Below are positions 1-6,868 of a stretch of DNA of 64,000 nucleotides, in pieces (positions within the stretch are counted from its first letter, which is position 1; each line of letters opens with the position of its first letter). The translations under genes and the position numbers were made by a program. The stretch comes from Labilithrix sp. GTDB lineage: Bacteria > Myxococcota_A > Polyangia > Polyangiales > Polyangiaceae. The notes below the pieces were generated by a model. It was given only the letters and a program-made list of their open reading frames with translations. It had not been told where the DNA came from and did not search any database. The stretch lies in NCBI GenBank assembly GCA_019637175.1, contig JAHBWD010000013.1:1-64000 (forward strand), in the 5' to 3' direction.

Positions 1-48
1 ACTCGGCTTGCTCGCCGAACGCCGCATGCGCTAAGGATTCTCCCGTCA

Positions 49-121
49 GCCCTCGTAGCTCAGTGGATAGAGCAGCGCTTTCCTAAAGCGTTGGTCGCAA
101 GTTCGACTCTTGCCGGGGGCG
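49..121 (+). tRNA. tRNA-Arg (anticodon CCT)
   Basis: A full cloverleaf can be drawn. The seven-base acceptor arms at 49-55 and 114-120 pair with one G-T pair. The D arm is followed by a five-base anticodon stem around the loop TTCCTAA, which gives anticodon CCT and would decode AGG as arginine. The T arm has the TTCGACT loop and the discriminator base is G at 121. The 3' CCA is not encoded and would be added by nucleotidyltransferase. It is the only tRNA gene in the window. Confidence 0.95.
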
Positions 122-163
122 CTCATCCGACGGAAACCTGCGGCGCAGGCCATACGAGAAGAC

Positions 164-622
164 ATGTCGGGCCAAGGCCTCTTTTCCGCCGCAGTCGTCG
201 CGGTCGTCGTCGGGGTCGTGGGGTGTGGCGGGAAGATCGCCGGCGACGCCGAGGGCGGCGAGGCGAGCTCGTCGTCGGGATCGTCCGGGGCTTCGTGGTC
301 GCCGCCGGTGCCGAGCCCGGAGCCGTCGCCTCCTCCTCCGCCGGCGCGGCCTTCGCGCGACGAGAAGGATCTCTCGCTCGAGCGAGCGTGCGCGATCATC
401 TGCGAGCGCAACGGCAAGTGCGGCGCCGACAAGATGGACTGCGTCGACGACTGCGTCGCCGAAGGACGATCGGCCTGCGGCGCCGAGGCGACCGCGTATC
501 GGCAGTGCCACGGCGCGCACATCGACGACACGAGCTGCGTCGCGCTGCCGCCGGTGTGCGAGCCCGCCTACTGCGCGTACACGCGATGCACCGGCATCTA
601 TACGCCGCCTTATTGCTTCTGA
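164..622 (+). CDS. Small cysteine-rich lipoprotein, unknown function
   Basis: This 152-residue protein begins with a hydrophobic signal ending in a lipobox-like VVGCGG, so it should be exported and lipid-anchored. A Gly/Ser/Pro-rich linker follows, then a compact C-terminal domain with 12 cysteines in about 75 residues, which suggests disulfide bonds in the periplasm or on the surface. I chose the ATG at 164 over an in-frame start at 110 because 110 lies inside the tRNA and the signal peptide begins at 164. A hexamer TACGAG lies 5 bases upstream. I do not recognise the family. Small Cys-rich lipoproteins recur in this window (17693-18034, 18188-18955) and are common in myxobacteria. Confidence 0.75.
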   Translation: MSGQGLFSAAVVAVVVGVVGCGGKIAGDAEGGEASSSSGSSGASWSPPVPSPEPSPPPPPARPSRDEKDLSLERACAIICERNGKCGADKMDCVDDCVAEGRSACGAEATAYRQCHGAHIDDTSCVALPPVCEPAYCAYTRCTGIYTPPYCF

Positions 623-624
623 TC

Positions 625-630
625 TAAGCT
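625..630 (+). promoter_or_regulatory. Candidate -10 box of a leaderless maiA transcript
   Basis: TAAGCT ends 8 bases before the ATG at 639, within the 16-base gap after the previous stop codon. A -10 element here would start transcription at or next to the start codon. The same TAnnnT arrangement recurs at other genes in the window. This is inferred from position and base composition only. Confidence 0.4.
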
Positions 631-638
631 CGCCGCCC

Positions 639-1298
639 ATGGCGACCTTGACCCTCCACACCTACTGGCGTTCGTCGTGCTCGTATCGCGTGCGCATCGC
701 GCTCGGACACAAGGGCCTCGCCTACGAGCCCGTGTACGTGAACATCCTCGAGGGCGAGCAGAAGAGCGACGCCTATCGGGAGAAGAACCCCATCGGGCAC
801 GTCCCGACGCTCACGGTCGACGGCGTCGCCTACGTCGAGTCGGTCGCGATCATGGAGCTCCTCGACGACCTGTATCCCGAGAGGCCTCTCTTGCCGAAGA
901 GACCCGAAGATCGCGCGAGGGTGCGCGCGCTCGTCGAGACGATCAACGCCGGCGTCCAGCCGCTCCAGAACCTCGCGGTGCTCGCGAAGATCGGCGACGA
1001 CAAAGAGAAGCGCACCGAGTGGCTTCGCTTCTGGATGTCGCGCGGGCTCGCGGCGTTCGAGGCGCTCGTCGCGCGGTTCGAGAGCGAGGCCGGCGCGAAG
1101 GGGCCGTTCGCGTTCGGCGACGCGCTCACGATGGCCGACGCCTGCCTCGTTCCTCAGGTGTACGCGGCGCGCCGCTTCGGCGTCGATCTCACGCCGTTCC
1201 CGCGGATCGTGCGCGCCGACGCCGCCGCGACGGCGCTCGCCTACGTCGCGAGCGCACGGCCCGAGGCCCAGGCCGACGCGAAGCCCGACGTGAAGTAG
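639..1298 (+). CDS. maiA: Maleylacetoacetate isomerase (zeta-class glutathione S-transferase)
   Basis: The 219-residue protein should isomerise maleylacetoacetate to fumarylacetoacetate in tyrosine/homogentisate breakdown, using glutathione in the cytoplasm. The N-terminal thioredoxin-like domain carries the zeta-class signature SSCSYRVRIAL (residues 12-22), with the active-site serines, and the cis-Pro segment HVPTL. The all-helical C-terminal domain includes the FAFGDALTMADACLVPQ stretch typical of the family. Length matches MaiA proteins (about 210-220). No other homogentisate-pathway gene is next to it, so the gene stands alone here. A related zeta GST with another substrate, such as dichloroacetate, is possible. 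Confidence 0.88.
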   Translation: MATLTLHTYWRSSCSYRVRIALGHKGLAYEPVYVNILEGEQKSDAYREKNPIGHVPTLTVDGVAYVESVAIMELLDDLYPERPLLPKRPEDRARVRALVETINAGVQPLQNLAVLAKIGDDKEKRTEWLRFWMSRGLAAFEALVARFESEAGAKGPFAFGDALTMADACLVPQVYAARRFGVDLTPFPRIVRADAAATALAYVASARPEAQADAKPDVK

Positions 1299-1347
1299 CG
1301 CGTCCCGCCCACGCCGCCTTCGTCGTCCGCCTTCCGCCGAGTTGAAC

Positions 1348-1353
1348 TATGCT
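1348..1353 (+). promoter_or_regulatory. Candidate -10 box of a leaderless Omp85-gene transcript
   Basis: TATGCT ends 8 bases before the GTG start at 1362 and there is no Shine-Dalgarno-like sequence between them. This fits the TAnnnT leaderless pattern seen at several genes in the window. Inference from position only. Confidence 0.4.
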
Positions 1354-1361
1354 CGTCGGTC

Positions 1362-2939
1362 GTGCGAAGGCTCGCCTCCGCGGCCGCTCTCGTCCTCGTC
1401 CTTTTCGCGAGCAGCAACGCCGCGGCCGCGCCCGTCAAGACGTGGGGCGCCGATCCCGACGAGTCGCACGAACCTCCGCCCGCGCCCGCCCCGACCGAGC
1501 CCGTTTCGGCGGCCGCGCCGCCTTCGAGCGCCGACGCGTCTCCCGGCCTCGTGCGCGCGCCCGGCCGCGTCGGGCTTCGCTACGTCCTCGAGGGCGTCGA
1601 GATCCGCGGCAACACGACGACGCTCGCGCGCGTCATCCAGCGCTTCGTGCCCTTCCACACGGGCGACACGCTCGACGTCGACGACAAGGAGCTCCAGCTC
1701 ACGCGCTTTCGCCTGCTCGGCACGGGCTTCTTCCGCGACGTGCAGCTCTCGCTCCGCCGCGGCACGCGTCGAGGTCACGTCGTTCTCGTCGTCGACGTCG
1801 TCGAGCGCAACACGATCGTCGTCAACGACGTCTGGCTCGGGCTCTCCGCCGACGCCGAGCCCGACGGCACCGCGCGCCCGCTCACCGCGTACGGCGGCAT
1901 CGACGTCTCCGAGATGAACCTCGCGGGGACCGGCGTCGCGCTCGGCGGCGCCATCGCCCTCGCCGATAGGCAGCTCGCGCTGCGCACGCGCTTCAGCGAT
2001 CCGGGCTTCTTGCGATCGTCGTGGAGCGTCGAGGCGCAGCTCCTCTACAACAACGCGAAAGACTTCTTCGGCCAGCGCGACGTGCTCGTCGACGATCCGA
2101 CGCAGAAGCTCACCCAAGACTTCGCGGTCGTGTCGTACCAGCGCTTCGGCGGCCTCCTCGGCCTCGGCCACGAGGTCGGGAGCGTCGCCACGCGCGCCTA
2201 CTTCGACTACCGCCTCGAGAAGATCGACGCGCGCCTGCCGCTCGCCGCGAGCCACTTCCGCGGCCTCGACGTCGAGCCGATCGATTTCGACTTGCGGCCG
2301 GGCTCGAGCGTACTGTCGACCTTGCGCGCGACCCTCGTCCACGACACGCGCGACGAGCCTTTCCTGCCGACGCGCGGCTGGCACGTGCTCGCGGTCGCCG
2401 AGGGCTCGCTGACGCCGCTCGGCAGCGACTATCCGTACGCCAAGCTCGTCCTCAGGGGCTCGCGTTGGATGCCGCTGCCCTTCGGCCACGTCTTACGCAT
2501 CGAAGGGATCTTCGGCGGCGTGTTCGGCGACGCACCTCTCTACGAGAAGTTCTACGTCGGGGATTACACCGATCTCCGGCCGCACCGCGCGCTCGATCTC
2601 GCGTTCGATCGCCGCGCGGCGCCGAACTTCTTCGACACCGCGATCGCGGTGGTGCGCTACGGCGACTACGCGGCGCGGCTCAATTTCGAGTATCGCGTGC
2701 CGCTCTATCGCGGCCGCCAGAGCATCTACGGCGTCGACTTCTTCGGATCGACCGGCCTCTACGCCGTCGCGAACGGAAGGGACATCACGCAGCCGGCGCG
2801 GGGCTACACGGGCTTCTCCAAGGTCCCCGTCGATCTCACGTTCAACCTCGGCCTTCGGGCGGACACCGCGGCGGGCGGCTTCTCGCTCGGGATCGCCAAC
2901 TTCATCGGGTTCATCCCGATCCGATCGGACGGGCAATGA
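1362..2939 (+). CDS. Omp85/BamA-superfamily outer-membrane protein
   Basis: This 525-residue protein has an N-terminal signal peptide ending near ASSNAAAA, a Pro/Ala-rich spacer and then one POTRA-like module (about residues 70-145, LEGVEIRGNTTTLARVIQ onward). A long beta-strand-rich C-terminal region resembles a surface-antigen (Bac_surface_Ag) barrel and includes VHDTRDEPFLPTRGW, the family's typical first-strand motif. It should sit in the outer membrane and take part in protein insertion or transport. It is much shorter than BamA (about 800 residues, five POTRA domains), so it is a paralogue, not the main BamA. The GTG at 1362 is chosen because the signal peptide begins there. Its stop overlaps the next gene by 4 bases. 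Confidence 0.8.
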   Translation: MRRLASAAALVLVLFASSNAAAAPVKTWGADPDESHEPPPAPAPTEPVSAAAPPSSADASPGLVRAPGRVGLRYVLEGVEIRGNTTTLARVIQRFVPFHTGDTLDVDDKELQLTRFRLLGTGFFRDVQLSLRRGTRRGHVVLVVDVVERNTIVVNDVWLGLSADAEPDGTARPLTAYGGIDVSEMNLAGTGVALGGAIALADRQLALRTRFSDPGFLRSSWSVEAQLLYNNAKDFFGQRDVLVDDPTQKLTQDFAVVSYQRFGGLLGLGHEVGSVATRAYFDYRLEKIDARLPLAASHFRGLDVEPIDFDLRPGSSVLSTLRATLVHDTRDEPFLPTRGWHVLAVAEGSLTPLGSDYPYAKLVLRGSRWMPLPFGHVLRIEGIFGGVFGDAPLYEKFYVGDYTDLRPHRALDLAFDRRAAPNFFDTAIAVVRYGDYAARLNFEYRVPLYRGRQSIYGVDFFGSTGLYAVANGRDITQPARGYTGFSKVPVDLTFNLGLRADTAAGGFSLGIANFIGFIPIRSDGQ

Positions 2940-3619
2940 AGGCGCGCTCGATGGCTCGCCTGATCTTCTCGCTGATGACGGCGCTCGCCTTCACCGCGAG
3001 CCCGCGCGCCGTCCGCGCCGACGATCCGCCGAAGCAAGAGGAGCTGCCGCGCCGGCAGGCGACGTTCACGTGGGAGAAGCAAGAGAAGGGCGGGCCCGAT
3101 CTGCTCCTCGCGAGCTACAGCTTCACCGACGTCGTCGACGGCGAGGTCCGCAAGAAGCTCTCGAGCGGCCTTCCGACGGTGATCGCGATGCGCGCGTACC
3201 TGTTGCGCGAGGGCGAGGCGAACCCGATCGCCCTCGCGGTGCGCACGTGCCGCGTCTCGTACGATCTCTGGGAGGAGGTCTACGTCATCAAGATGTCGGG
3301 GCCGGGCGGCGATCGCAACGCCGGCGCGCTCAACGTCGAGGGCGTCTTCCGCCAGTGCTTCCAGGCGGTGAAGCTCCCGATCGCGGATCGATCGCTCGTG
3401 GCGGCGGGCAAGCCGCACTTCCTCGGCGTGATCGTCGAGGTGAACCCGGTGAGCCCGCAGATGATCGATCAGATGCGCAAGTGGGTCACGCGGCCCGCGG
3501 GCTCGACGGGCATCGGCCCGGGCGACGCGCTCTTCGGATCGTTCGTCGGCCTGTTCGTCCGCGAAATCGGAAAGGCCGATCGCACGCTCCGCTTCCGCAC
3601 GCAGTCGCTCACGCCTTGA
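2936..3619 (+). CDS. Exported protein coupled to the Omp85 gene, unknown function
   Basis: The ATG at 2936 overlaps the stop of the Omp85 gene in an ATGA arrangement, so the two are probably translated together. The 227-residue product has a signal peptide (MARLIFSLMTALAFTA) with cleavage expected after VRA, leaving a periplasmic domain without further membrane segments. The middle part (ATFTWEKQEKG through VSYDLWEEVYVIKM) looks like a beta-rich fold. It is vaguely similar to DUF4390-type exported proteins, but I cannot confirm that. Coupling suggests it assists or is handled by the Omp85 protein. Function is otherwise unknown. Confidence 0.7.
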   Translation: MKARSMARLIFSLMTALAFTASPRAVRADDPPKQEELPRRQATFTWEKQEKGGPDLLLASYSFTDVVDGEVRKKLSSGLPTVIAMRAYLLREGEANPIALAVRTCRVSYDLWEEVYVIKMSGPGGDRNAGALNVEGVFRQCFQAVKLPIADRSLVAAGKPHFLGVIVEVNPVSPQMIDQMRKWVTRPAGSTGIGPGDALFGSFVGLFVREIGKADRTLRFRTQSLTP

Positions 3620-3644
3620 TTTTGCGCGCGGCGCGCGCGTGCCG

Positions 3645-3650
3645 TACGCT
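3645..3650 (+). promoter_or_regulatory. Candidate -10 box of a leaderless L,D-transpeptidase transcript
   Basis: TACGCT ends 7 bases before the ATG at 3658. A weak -35 (TTGCGC, 3622-3627) lies 17 bases upstream. With this spacing the transcript would begin at the start codon. Inferred from sequence only. Confidence 0.4.
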
Positions 3651-3657
3651 TCCGAGC

Positions 3658-4185
3658 ATGAGGCGATTTTCTTGCGCCTTGGGCGTCACGGGCGCCCTCC
3701 TTCTCCTCGGGGCGGGCGCTCCGCCGCCCGCCGGAACGGCGCACGGGCCGACGGTCACGCGGGTGCACGTGAAGAAGAGCGCGCGCACGATGCGCCTCTT
3801 CGACGGCGAGGCGGTCGTCGCGACCTACAGCGTCGCGGTCGGCAAGGGCGGCGCCGGTCACAAGCGAATGGAAGGCGACAACGTGACGCCCGTCGGGCGC
3901 TATCGCGTGGTCAAGCACATGCCTTCGCACCTTCGCATCTTCCTCTCGCTCGACTACCCGAACGCCGACGATCGCGCGCGCTTCGAGGAGCTGAAGAAGA
4001 AGGGCGAGATCCCGAAGCACGCGACCATCGGGAGCTGGATCGGCATCCACGGCGAGCCGCCCGAGGCCAAGCCGTTCAAGAAGGCCGAGTATCAGAGCCA
4101 CGGCTGCGTCGTTCTCGAAGACAAAGAGATCGATCAGGTCGCGAAGATGGTCCCCGACGGCACGATCGTCGACATCGAAGACTGA
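3658..4185 (+). CDS. L,D-transpeptidase (YkuD domain)
   Basis: The 175-residue protein has a signal peptide (residues 1-~28) followed directly by a YkuD catalytic domain. The family signature is present as GIHG, then about 17 residues later SHGCVV, with Cys150 as the expected nucleophile. Such enzymes form 3-3 cross-links in peptidoglycan or attach proteins to it, using meso-diaminopimelate stem peptides in the periplasm. The usual Arg/Asn two positions after the Cys is replaced by Val, a modest departure from consensus. The TPVGRY stretch is the common family motif for the early part of the fold. It is probably a single-gene transcript. Confidence 0.88.
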   Translation: MRRFSCALGVTGALLLLGAGAPPPAGTAHGPTVTRVHVKKSARTMRLFDGEAVVATYSVAVGKGGAGHKRMEGDNVTPVGRYRVVKHMPSHLRIFLSLDYPNADDRARFEELKKKGEIPKHATIGSWIGIHGEPPEAKPFKKAEYQSHGCVVLEDKEIDQVAKMVPDGTIVDIED

Positions 4186-4238
4186 TCGAGCGCGTCCGGC
4201 CGAGGCGAGCGCGAGCGCGGCAAGACGCGGTATCGCGC

Positions 4239-4244
4239 TATGCT
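4239..4244 (+). promoter_or_regulatory. Candidate -10 box upstream of the nucleotidyltransferase gene
   Basis: TATGCT ends 8 bases before the ATG at 4253. A GGGAGA stretch just before the ATG could alternatively be a ribosome binding site, so a short leader is also possible if transcription starts further upstream. Inference only. Confidence 0.35.
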
Positions 4245-4252
4245 ACGGGAGA

Positions 4253-4876
4253 ATGGCTGGGCGCATCTCCGCAGCTCATGAGAAGGCGTTCTGGGAAGGC
4301 GTCGCGCACGCCGGGAGATTCTTCATGGGCGACGCCGACGTTCACCACGCGCTCGTGAAGCTGATCGGCGTCCTCGACGAGGCGCGGATCCCCTACGCCA
4401 TCGCCGGAGCCATGGCGCTGAACGAGTACGGCTACAGGCGCGTGACGACCGACATCGACGTGCTCCTGACGCGCGAGGGCCTCGACGCGCTCAAGGGGCG
4501 CGTCCTCGGTCGCGGGTACCTGGAGAAGTTCGAGGGCAGTAAAGGCCTACGCGACACGGAGAACGGCGTGATCATCGACGTTCTGCTGGCCGGAGACTAC
4601 CCGGGCGACGGAAAACCCAAGGCCGTGCGCTTCCCCGATCCCGCCGAGGTGGCCGTCCGTGGCGCTCGCGGCGCGTTCTTGCCGTTGCCACGCCTCGTCG
4701 AGCTGAAGCTCGCGTCGGGCATGAGCGCTCCGCATCGACTCAAGGATCTCGCCGACGTGCTCGAGCTCATCCGCGCTGCGGCGCTGCCGAGCACGCTCGT
4801 CGACGATCTCGATCCATCGGTTCGAGACAAGTTCACCGAGCTCTGGAAGGCAGCCCAGGTCGAAGACCACGAATAG
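4253..4876 (+). CDS. Nucleotidyltransferase-fold protein (AbiEii/MNT-like)
   Basis: This 207-residue cytoplasmic protein contains a minimal nucleotidyltransferase core: IPYAIAGAMALNEYGY, then TTDIDVLL with the paired Asp residues, and a later acidic strand VIIDVLLAGDY. This matches the polymerase-beta-like fold found in AbiEii-type toxins and small kanamycin-nucleotidyltransferase-like proteins. The C-terminal part is helical (LVELKLASGM, HRLKDLADVLELI), again typical of the AbiEii-like group. No antitoxin gene (AbiEi or HEPN) is adjacent, so a toxin role is not supported by context. ATG 4253 has a good upstream GGGAGA. An internal ATG at 4325 would still keep the core. Confidence 0.75.
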   Translation: MAGRISAAHEKAFWEGVAHAGRFFMGDADVHHALVKLIGVLDEARIPYAIAGAMALNEYGYRRVTTDIDVLLTREGLDALKGRVLGRGYLEKFEGSKGLRDTENGVIIDVLLAGDYPGDGKPKAVRFPDPAEVAVRGARGAFLPLPRLVELKLASGMSAPHRLKDLADVLELIRAAALPSTLVDDLDPSVRDKFTELWKAAQVEDHE

Positions 4877-4915
4877 AGGGAGGCACGCGCACGGGTCGCG
4901 GTTGGCGCGACGCGG

Positions 4916-6868
4916 CTACTTCTTGTTGCAGGCGCTCGCGAGGCCGCGCTCGCAGGCCTTCGAGGCGAGGGCCTTGGCGCGCTCGACGTCTCTCGTGCCG
5001 GCCTCGCCCTTGGCGAGCATCTCCGCGAGCGACGCGCAGGCGCGGTGTTTGTCGTCGCGGCACTGCTCGGAGAGCATCCGCGAGGCGCGCTCGGGATCCT
5101 TGGTGACGCCGAGGCCGAAGCGCGCGGCGTTCGCGAGCGCCCAGCAGCTCTGCTCGCGCGACGCGGCGCAGCCCTTCTCGTGCGCGCGGAGCGCGCGCTC
5201 GCGGAGCTTTCGCGCGGCGGCGTCGTCCTTCGCGCCGCCTTCGCCGGCGGCGTAGAGGGTCGCGGCGCCGTCGCACGCGCGGCCCTCACCGCGATCGCAC
5301 GCGTCTTCGAAGGTCGCGCGCGCGCGCACCGGATCGCGGCGGGCGAAGCCCTTCTTCACGAACATCTCGCCGAGATCGGCGCAACCCTCGGCGCTCTCGA
5401 GGGTGCACGCGCGGGTGAAGAGCGCGAACGCGTCGTCGGCGATCGCGCGACCGGGCGAAGGCCTCCGGCCGGCGAGGACGAGCCTGCCGAGCGCGGCGCA
5501 GGCGTCGCCGTCGTCGCGATTGCACCCGGCGTCGAAGAGCGCGAGCGCGCGCGCGTCGTCGTGAGGCAGCTCGGAGTCGTGCGACGTGAGGATGTCGCCC
5601 GCGGCGTTGCAGCCGGCCGCGCTCCCGCCGTCGCACGCGCGGAGGTACGCCTCGAGCGCCTTCGCGTGCCATCGCGACACGACGCGCCCTCGTTCGTAGT
5701 GAGCGCCGAGGCTCGCGCACGCCGCAGGATCGCCGCCGCGACAGGCGCGATCGTCGAGCTCGAAGGCCTTCATCGGATCGCCGCCGCCTTCCCAAGAGGA
5801 GCCGTACATCGTCGCGAGGCTCGCGCACGCGCGCGCGTGGCCCGCGTCGCACGCGCTCGCGAAGAGGCGCGCGGCGCCGGCTTCGTCTTTCGCGGTGCCG
5901 TCGCCCGCGCGCTTCATCGACGCGAGGCTCGTGCACGCGGCGCGCTCGTTCTTCGCGCACGCGCGCTCGTAGAGTCGGATCACCTCGGTGCGGTCCGACT
6001 TGCGATCGCCGTCGAGGCGCATCGCGTGGCGCGTGCAGCTCCCGGCGTGACCGCGCTCGCACTGCTGCTCGCACGCCGCGGCGTCGGCGTCTCCGCACTG
6101 GAACGCGCCGTCGCTCGGGAGCACGCACGCGAGATCGCGGCGCACGAGGCCCTCGGGGCACGCGGGGCGGGGAAGCCCGAGCAGCGCGCCCTCGCGAAAG
6201 GGATCGCCCTCACCGACGGGGACGAGGTGCATCGCGACGATCGCGGCGCACTGCGCGGGCGCTTCGACCGACTCGGGCTTCGCGTACCCGCACGCGTCGG
6301 GCGGCCACGCGTCGGTCGCGGGCACGGTGACGTGGCTGCCGATGGTGACCGCGCGGATGAAGTGTGTCGCGCCTTCGCACGCGCCCGCGAGATCTTTCGC
6401 GGCGACGACGGGGCGCGTCGTGACGCGGCTCCCGAGCACGAGCGTGTCGATCGCGAGCGGCTCGACGCCCTTGGCGACGCGAGGCGCCTTCGAGAGCGCG
6501 CTCGCGCGCCACGGGAAGTTGGCCTGGATCTCGTCGGCGCCGCGCACGGTGACGCGCGCGGTCGCCGGCTCTTGGCCCATGAAGCCGTACGCGCCCGGCG
6601 CCGAGCATCCGTCGAGCAAGACGAGCTCGCGGCCGTCGTGACGGACGACGGCGATCGCGCGCGCCATCGCGCGCGCGACGCGGACGCTCTCCTCGGGCGT
6701 CGCGAGCAGATACGGCTTCACGTCGCCCGTGACCGCGCGGACGGGCGGAGGCGGCGGAGGCGACTCGTCGACGGCGGCGAGGGCGCGCGGTCGCGCCGCG
6801 ACGACGGGCGCGCGGCTCGACGAGCACGCCGTCGCGAAGACGACGATGCCAATCATCCAAAGTCTCAT
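4916..6868 (-). CDS. Sel1-repeat lipoprotein
   Basis: The 650-residue protein starts with a lipoprotein signal (MRLWMIGIVVFATACSSS) and a Pro-rich linker. About residues 45-220 form a Cys-containing unrecognised domain, and residues ~250-650 hold roughly nine or ten Sel1/TPR-like repeats of the form CASLATMYxxG...DxxKAxxLxxRACxxGDxxAC. Sel1 solenoids usually act as protein-protein scaffolds. Paired cysteines at the repeat edges suggest disulfide stapling, in keeping with an exported, lipid-anchored protein. Its ATG overlaps the stop of the upstream helicase gene by 4 bases (ATGA), so the two are cotranscribed, although one is periplasmic and the other cytoplasmic. Confidence 0.85.
   Translation of the reverse strand: MRLWMIGIVVFATACSSSRAPVVAARPRALAAVDESPPPPPPVRAVTGDVKPYLLATPEESVRVARAMARAIAVVRHDGRELVLLDGCSAPGAYGFMGQEPATARVTVRGADEIQANFPWRASALSKAPRVAKGVEPLAIDTLVLGSRVTTRPVVAAKDLAGACEGATHFIRAVTIGSHVTVPATDAWPPDACGYAKPESVEAPAQCAAIVAMHLVPVGEGDPFREGALLGLPRPACPEGLVRRDLACVLPSDGAFQCGDADAAACEQQCERGHAGSCTRHAMRLDGDRKSDRTEVIRLYERACAKNERAACTSLASMKRAGDGTAKDEAGAARLFASACDAGHARACASLATMYGSSWEGGGDPMKAFELDDRACRGGDPAACASLGAHYERGRVVSRWHAKALEAYLRACDGGSAAGCNAAGDILTSHDSELPHDDARALALFDAGCNRDDGDACAALGRLVLAGRRPSPGRAIADDAFALFTRACTLESAEGCADLGEMFVKKGFARRDPVRARATFEDACDRGEGRACDGAATLYAAGEGGAKDDAAARKLRERALRAHEKGCAASREQSCWALANAARFGLGVTKDPERASRMLSEQCRDDKHRACASLAEMLAKGEAGTRDVERAKALASKACERGLASACNKK

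Noticed and set aside
110..163. Upstream in-frame start for the first lipoprotein gene
   Set aside because: It would begin inside the tRNA-Arg gene, and the signal peptide starts at 164.
4253..4876. Nucleotidyltransferase as a toxin of an AbiE-type toxin-antitoxin pair
   Set aside because: No adjacent antitoxin or HEPN partner; flanking genes are unrelated and on other transcripts.
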